Origin: Peribacillus sp. ACCC06369
GTDB taxonomy: Bacteria; Bacillota; Bacilli; Bacillales; DSM-1321
Direction of reading: 5' to 3'
Length of the DNA stretch: 64,000 nucleotides
NCBI RefSeq assembly: GCF_030348945.1
Contig: NZ_JAUCEN010000002.1
Location: 3,472,001 to 3,536,000 of the forward strand
Position 1 is the stretch's first letter. Each line of letters begins with the position of its first letter. This document shows positions 61,135-64,000 of the stretch, piece by piece. The translations under genes and the position numbers were made by a program. The notes beneath the pieces were generated by a model. It did no database searches, was not told the DNA's origin, and saw nothing but the letters and a program-made list of their open reading frames with translations.

Positions 61135-61449
61135 ATGAAACCAGAAATCTTATGAACAGCCATCGAAACATTATCAGATTTATTTTTCCACAAGAATAAC
61201 GGAACGGATTACCTCGCACTCAGAACCACAGAGTTGTACATTAGCGACCTTGATTTGTTGGGTGATACCAATGCTGTTGCTGTTGAAATAGAACGTCAGC
61301 GTGCATGGGCTCTGGTGCCAAAACTACGTCTATTCGATAACAAGAGCGCTGATGAAATCGAGGCTGTGCTCCATTGGGGCGGTTATACGGAAGCTGAAAT
61401 CATTGCAAGTGAAAAGGTTTTTGAGGAATGGAAACGAAAGCAACTGTGA
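61135..61449 (+). pseudogene. Hypothetical gene with an in-frame TGA at codon 7
   Basis: Behind GGGGGGCGA the frame starts ATG AAA CCA GAA ATC TTA then TGA, and stays open for a further 98 codons to the stop at 61447: TAIETLSDLFFHKNNGTDYL onward to WKRKQL. The downstream part has a sensible protein sequence (SADEIEAVLHWGGYTEAEII). No ATG or good GTG/TTG with a ribosome site lies after the TGA; TTG 61234 has none. Either a nonsense mutation, a sequencing error, or read-through. The intact form would be 104 residues. Family not recognised. Confidence 0.6.
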
Positions 61450-61538
61450 ATTTTCTTCACAGTTCAAATGTGATTTTTTTTCACATTTGGTAACTCAATT
61501 TTCCGCCGCCAAAATCTCACGGCACAAAATTATGCCTC

Positions 61539-61568
61539 CAACATCTCCCGAAAATTCGGGACATCTAA
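61539..61568. promoter_or_regulatory. Palindromic element-specific motif, copy 2
   Basis: CATCTCCCGAAAATTCGGGA then CATCTAA, palindromic centre CCCGAAAATTCGGG (two central mismatches). Same flanks as the copy at 60817-60845, but with compensating changes that keep the dyad. It lies about 47 bases before the gene starting at 61615. Confidence 0.6.
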
Positions 61569-61614
61569 ATTGCAGGTATCTAACGAAACGTTATACCCCT
61601 GAAGGAGTGATTCC

Positions 61615-61809
61615 ATGGAAGAAAAAATGAAGGTGAAAATTATTTACAAAAAATCGCTTTTCGTTGAACTGGTAAGGCGACACCATAATTTTTTGTACAC
61701 CACGCCTAACAGGGAAAATCGAAAATACCAATGTTTCATGTTCGAAGATACCGAGGAACTGAACAAAGATTTGGCGGAGCTAACGGGGAATAAATACGAA
61801 AGAAGGTGA
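61615..61809 (+). CDS. Small DUF5659-like protein
   Basis: 64-residue protein, MEEKMKVKIIYKKSLFVELV, with FLYTTPNRENRKYQCFMFED in the middle. The YxxxN-R-x(6)-FxFED arrangement resembles short phage proteins assigned to DUF5659, but this is from memory and not certain. The ATG at 61615 follows GAAGGAGTG. Function unknown. Confidence 0.6.
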   Translation: MEEKMKVKIIYKKSLFVELVRRHHNFLYTTPNRENRKYQCFMFEDTEELNKDLAELTGNKYERR

Positions 61810-61813
61810 TACG

Positions 61814-61984
61814 GTGAGCTTAAGAACATTGCAGATTCTGCTGACAATTCCACCATTGCTGTTTCTAATATGGCTATTCGCATTTGATGTAGAACCTAAT
61901 GTTTATTTCATCCTCTTCATAGCAATTTACTCGTGGGTTTCTATGTTTATCGTAGGGCGAAAAAGGAGGAAAGAGCGTGACTGA
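61814..61984 (+). CDS. Small membrane protein (56 residues)
   Basis: GTG start at 61814 behind AAGGTGAT. Two hydrophobic segments (TLQILLTIPPLLFLIWLFAF and VYFILFIAIYSWVSMFIV) joined by DVEPN, then a basic tail. Its end overlaps the start of the next gene by eight bases. Function unknown. Confidence 0.55.
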   Translation: MSLRTLQILLTIPPLLFLIWLFAFDVEPNVYFILFIAIYSWVSMFIVGRKRRKERD

Positions 61985-62222
61985 TTATTATATTATGGAG
62001 AAATTCGACCCGGAGCAGTTCGTGATGAATGAAGTTTTGACTTCTGCGGAATGTATCGAGCTGCTCGACATTACTCGTGCTAGGTTGAGTTCGTTGATTA
62101 GAAAGAAAAAAATCGTCCCAATCAAAAAAGGTGGCGTTCAGCTGTACTTGAAGCAAGATATGCTGAAGAAAAAGGCGGAACTTGAAGCGCTCCGATTGAA
62201 GTACAGACCGTATGAATATTGA
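61977..62222 (+). CDS. Helix-turn-helix DNA-binding protein
   Basis: 81-residue protein. LTSAECIELLDITRARLSSL followed by IRKKKIVPIKKGGVQLYLKQ is a winged-HTH/MerR-excisionase-type motif (about 21-60). Likely an excisionase-like or phage regulatory protein. Start is GTG at 61977 behind AAGGAGG, overlapping the previous gene by eight bases. Confidence 0.7.
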   Translation: MTDYYIMEKFDPEQFVMNEVLTSAECIELLDITRARLSSLIRKKKIVPIKKGGVQLYLKQDMLKKKAELEALRLKYRPYEY

Positions 62223-62240
62223 TGGAAAGTAGGAAAAGCC

Positions 62241-62447
62241 ATGGACAAACTAAAGAATTTACAAGAAATCTATAATGCTAACAGACCGGAAAATAATGAG
62301 TTGTTCCGAGCCATTCAAGCTCACCTGCAGTTGAAGTATCCAGACAAACGAATGACCGCCACGAGAACCTTGCAAATAATTGTGGCGGACAGTGTAGCAT
62401 CTGGAGTGCTGCTTAATGTTGAAAGCAAGCTTTTACACAGCTCTTGA
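62241..62447 (+). CDS. Small hypothetical protein
   Basis: 68-residue helical protein, MDKLKNLQEIYNANRPENNE, then FRAIQAHLQLKYPDKRMTAT. The ATG at 62241 follows AGGAAAAG. The last codons enter the 5' arm of a strong hairpin (62431-62480). No family recognised. Confidence 0.55.
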   Translation: MDKLKNLQEIYNANRPENNELFRAIQAHLQLKYPDKRMTATRTLQIIVADSVASGVLLNVESKLLHSS

Positions 62448-62480
62448 AAGTGCGTTGTGCCACGATGGAGCTGTGTAAAA
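62431..62480 (+). promoter_or_regulatory. Hairpin whose 3' arm abuts the ribosome site of the next gene
   Basis: Perfect 13-base arms TTTTACACAGCTC (62431-62443) and GAGCTGTGTAAAA (62468-62480) with a 24-base loop. The 3' arm runs directly into the AGGAGGTGAA ribosome site of the 62494 gene, and the 5' arm overlaps the end of the 62241 gene. No T-run follows. It could couple or limit translation. Confidence 0.6.
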
Positions 62481-62493
62481 AGGAGGTGAAACA

Positions 62494-62658
62494 ATGACTG
62501 AACGTTTATCTATCGGTATTATAATCTCCTGTGTAGCTGTAGTAATGGGCATACTGATTGACTTAGGAGAGCTGTATATTGCATTCATACTTTTTGTAAT
62601 TTGTGTATTGGCTGCTCTTCCTGCTCAATGGTTTCGTGACTGGCTTTGGAAGGACTAA
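62494..62658 (+). CDS. Small membrane protein (54 residues)
   Basis: Reads MTERLSIGIIISCVAVVMGI, then IDLGELYIAFILFVICVLAA, ending FRDWLWKD. Two TM segments with a short acidic turn. The ATG at 62494 follows AGGAGGTGAA, a very strong ribosome site that directly follows a hairpin arm. Possible small toxin or holin-like protein; not proven. Confidence 0.55.
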   Translation: MTERLSIGIIISCVAVVMGILIDLGELYIAFILFVICVLAALPAQWFRDWLWKD

Positions 62659-62718
62659 AAATATGCTGGTTGCACATCAATTGAATATAAAGATTTAAAA
62701 ACTGGGAGGTATGTCACC

Positions 62719-62940
62719 ATGAAAAAATACATAAATATAGTACCGGTGTTGGGCTTAATCGTGTTGCTTATGGCAATGCCCTTATTCTACGGAGCCATTT
62801 TCTTGGGTAGTTTTATCTTGGATGTTACGCCAACTGTGCATCCTCAACCAGGTCATGAAGACCATGGGCCAAATATTTGGAATGGCATGCCTAAAGCTGA
62901 ATACGAAAAAATCAAGTACTTGGAAGAGCATAAATATTAA
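62719..62940 (+). CDS. Small membrane protein (73 residues)
   Basis: N-terminal TM or signal-like segment (about 8-36: VPVLGLIVLLMAMPLFYGAI) followed by a hydrophilic, His- and Pro-rich tail (TVHPQPGHEDHGPNIWNGMP). The ATG at 62719 follows GGGAGG. The tail would lie outside the cell if the first segment is a signal anchor. Function unknown. Confidence 0.55.
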   Translation: MKKYINIVPVLGLIVLLMAMPLFYGAIFLGSFILDVTPTVHPQPGHEDHGPNIWNGMPKAEYEKIKYLEEHKY

Positions 62941-62972
62941 AAGTGCCCCGCCGATTATGCGGAGTACTTTTT
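62941..62972 (+). terminator. Terminator after the 62719 gene
   Basis: AGTGCCCCGC / GCGGAGTACT (one G-U and one mismatch) with seven-base loop then six T. Confidence 0.75.
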
Positions 62973-62992
62973 TCGCATTTGCATGATTATTT

Positions 62993-63020
62993 TTGTATCA
63001 ATTTAACAGTTTGATATGGT
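62993..63020 (+). promoter_or_regulatory. Weak promoter candidate of the 63103 peptide gene
   Basis: TTGTAT and TATGGT separated by 16 bases, just upstream of the structured leader. Confidence 0.3.
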
Positions 63021-63033
63021 AATATTTAGCTAA

Positions 63034-63091
63034 CCGATTTAAAGCTTTTGTTGTGAATGCCTAACACCGCAAAGGTGTAATTTTAAATCGG
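63034..63091 (+). promoter_or_regulatory. Structured leader that can mask the ribosome site of the 63103 gene
   Basis: CCGATTTAAA (63034-63043) pairs perfectly with TTTAAATCGG (63082-63091); inside lies a second stem ACACC-GCAAA-GGTGT. The outer 3' arm includes the first bases of the GGGGG ribosome site (63090-63094). The layout resembles the masked leaders of type I toxin mRNAs. Confidence 0.5.
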
Positions 63092-63102
63092 GGGTTGATG
63101 GC

Positions 63103-63207
63103 ATGATAGTATTACAGATTGTAGATGTTTCGGTGAACATTCAGTGGGAGTTACTTGCCGGAATTACCATTGCATGGACATTTAGAAACAGGAAGAACCC
63201 TCAGTAA
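63103..63207 (+). CDS. Short hydrophobic peptide, type I toxin-like
   Basis: 34-residue peptide MIVLQIVDVSVNIQWELLAG then ITIAWTFRNRKNPQ: a hydrophobic, potentially membrane-inserting segment and a basic C-terminal tail. ATG at 63103, GGGGGT eight bases before. The stop lies in a short terminator (CCTC-AGTAAT-GAGG then CTTTTCTTTT, 63199-63223). Small size, structured leader and own terminator fit a type I toxin; no antitoxin RNA promoter was identified. Confidence 0.5.
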   Translation: MIVLQIVDVSVNIQWELLAGITIAWTFRNRKNPQ

Positions 63208-63251
63208 TGAGGGCTTTTCTTTTGTTTGCTAATTAAAAGAAAGGTGATGAG

Positions 63252-63713
63252 ATGATGGATATTTACATAGCTGCATTAATTGGTGCTACTGGTTCTATAA
63301 TTGGCGGTTTATTTACTTTGATTGGTGTTTACCTCACTTTAAACCATCAAAATAAAAATGAGAGATACAAAAAGTTGCCTAAAAATATTATTGACAGTTG
63401 GAAAATCCATAAGCAGTTTGCTTATATAGCAGGATTAAGCTTAGCTTTAGAAAAAAAACCTGAATTAGACGATGTTAAAGAAGTTGACGAGTTTTATAAA
63501 AAAAATGAAGAATGGGTTACTGAGCTTTCAGCAACTATAAGTCCTGAAATGTATAATTTGGTCAATTCTTTCTTTACTCACGTATCTGATTATGATTCAT
63601 ACAAAACGAAAAATAAAAATAATGAATGGTTTGAAAAAACAGAGGATTATTCAAATCAAATACATATAATAATTGATTCGCTGGAAACGGAATACAAAGA
63701 AAAATCAAAATAA
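63252..63713 (+). CDS. Membrane-anchored hypothetical protein
   Basis: 153-residue protein with an N-terminal TM segment (about 5-30: YIAALIGATGSIIGGLFTLI) and a hydrophilic helical remainder rich in Lys, Glu and Asn (KTKNKNNEWFEKTEDYSNQI). Likely a cytoplasmic domain tethered to the membrane. Two ATG codons at 63252 and 63255 follow AAAGGTGATGAG. More AT-rich in codon choice than its neighbours. Superinfection exclusion is possible for such architecture but not shown. Confidence 0.6.
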   Translation: MMDIYIAALIGATGSIIGGLFTLIGVYLTLNHQNKNERYKKLPKNIIDSWKIHKQFAYIAGLSLALEKKPELDDVKEVDEFYKKNEEWVTELSATISPEMYNLVNSFFTHVSDYDSYKTKNKNNEWFEKTEDYSNQIHIIIDSLETEYKEKSK

Positions 63714-63726
63714 AACAGTTGAGCGC

Positions 63727-63745
63727 CTACTTAGGCGTTTTTTAT
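63727..63745 (+). terminator. Terminator after the 63252 gene
   Basis: CGCCTACTTAGGCG, a five-base stem with a four-base loop, followed by TTTTTTATTT. Confidence 0.75.
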
Positions 63746-63867
63746 TTGTTCACTAAACCGCACTGGTTGACGTGCTACGGGTAGATAATGAGAACTTCAT
63801 GTAATCCTATGAAAACGGACATAAACACGCACTAACGGTACAACTAATAGTTCAATAATGAAAACAA

Positions 63868-63895
63868 AAAAGACGCCCCGCTGTGGGACGCCCGA
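63868..63895 (-). terminator. Terminator of the gene at the right edge
   Basis: Minus-strand GGCGTCCC / GGGGCGTC (G-U pairs allowed), then TTTTTTG, just past the stop at 63897. Confidence 0.7.
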
Positions 63896-63896
63896 T

Positions 63897-64000
63897 TCAT
63901 TCACGTGCAAGTTTGAATGTGTCGTTTAGCTGTTTGATATTAGCTTGACCTTTTTTATAATTCGCCCAAATATCTTCAATGTCTTCCGAATGGTTTGCTT
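63897..64000 (-). CDS. C-terminal fragment of a protein entering from the right edge
   Basis: The last 34 codons read ANHSEDIEDIWANYKKGQAN then IKQLNDTFKLARE and stop. Helical and charged; too short to assign. The start lies outside the window. A terminator follows. Confidence 0.5.
   Translation of the reverse strand, partial: ANHSEDIEDIWANYKKGQANIKQLNDTFKLARE

Larger units (their letters stand above)
52431..64000. mobile_element. Left part of a prophage or phage satellite inserted in comGA
   Basis: From the comGA break to the right edge the gene content changes from conserved Bacillus synteny to small, mostly unrecognised phage-like genes. Seen are an S74 tail-fibre-chaperone-like protein, a TerS-like small terminase subunit, an HNH nuclease, a P-loop NTPase and an HTH protein. 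The left attachment junction is at about 52430. No integrase, large terminase, portal, capsid or lysis gene appears in the 11.6 kb visible, so a phage satellite or a prophage with genes out of view are both possible. The far end is outside the window. Confidence 0.8.

Overview
The window is a chromosomal segment of an endospore-forming member of the Bacillaceae. Gene order closely follows the bkd - spo0A - spoIVB - recN - ahrC - dxs - xseAB - folD - nusB - accBC - spoIIIA - efp - yqh - gcv - comG stretch of Bacillus subtilis. A B12-dependent ribonucleotide reductase beside splB, and a bkd operon without ptb and buk, point away from B. subtilis itself and towards a Peribacillus-like relative. 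That placement is an inference from protein resemblance and gene order, not a computed phylogeny.

Layout. 1-6499: branched-chain keto acid dehydrogenase operon (bcd, lpdV, bkdAA, start of bkdAB) with a clear -24/-12 (sigma-L) promoter and its activator gene bkdR. 6640-10852: yqzF, yqiK, the sporulation master regulator spo0A with 0A boxes upstream, and the SpoIVB signalling protease. 11006-20450: recN, argR/ahrC, yqxC, dxs, ispA, xseB, xseA, folD and nusB, a tightly packed housekeeping block (repair, arginine control, isoprenoid and folate metabolism). 20902-23202: yqhY and accBC. 23827-29047: the eight-gene spoIIIA operon, whose spoIIIAD appears to start at a non-AUG codon. 29783-36622: efp, yqhT, aroQ, yqhR, yqhQ, yqhP, a patatin-like phospholipase, splB and a small orphan gene. 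36796-41191: nrdJ behind two NrdR-type boxes, lipM, and a rhodanese-like protein lacking its catalytic cysteine. 41365-45605: gcvPB, gcvPA and gcvT behind a tandem glycine riboswitch. 45969-48663: yqhH, yqhG, yqzE. 48791-52430: comGG to comGB, then only the 3' part of comGA.

From about 52431 to the right edge the chromosome is interrupted by a mobile element, probably a prophage or phage satellite. Its junction lies exactly at the Walker A motif of comGA, so the competence pilus ATPase is broken while the six downstream comG genes stay intact. Genes on the minus strand include a peptidase-S74/tail-fibre-chaperone-like protein, several small unknowns, an acidic protein with a hexanucleotide repeat tract, a TerS-like small terminase subunit, an HNH nuclease and a P-loop NTPase. 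Genes on the plus strand (61135-63713) are short, mostly small membrane or DNA-binding proteins. Two of them sit behind hairpins that abut their ribosome binding sites. The element carries helically phased short repeats and a twice-used palindrome in front of its genes. No integrase, large terminase or structural gene is visible, and its other end lies outside the window.

Coordinates of starts were chosen from Shine-Dalgarno position and family resemblance. No database search was run.
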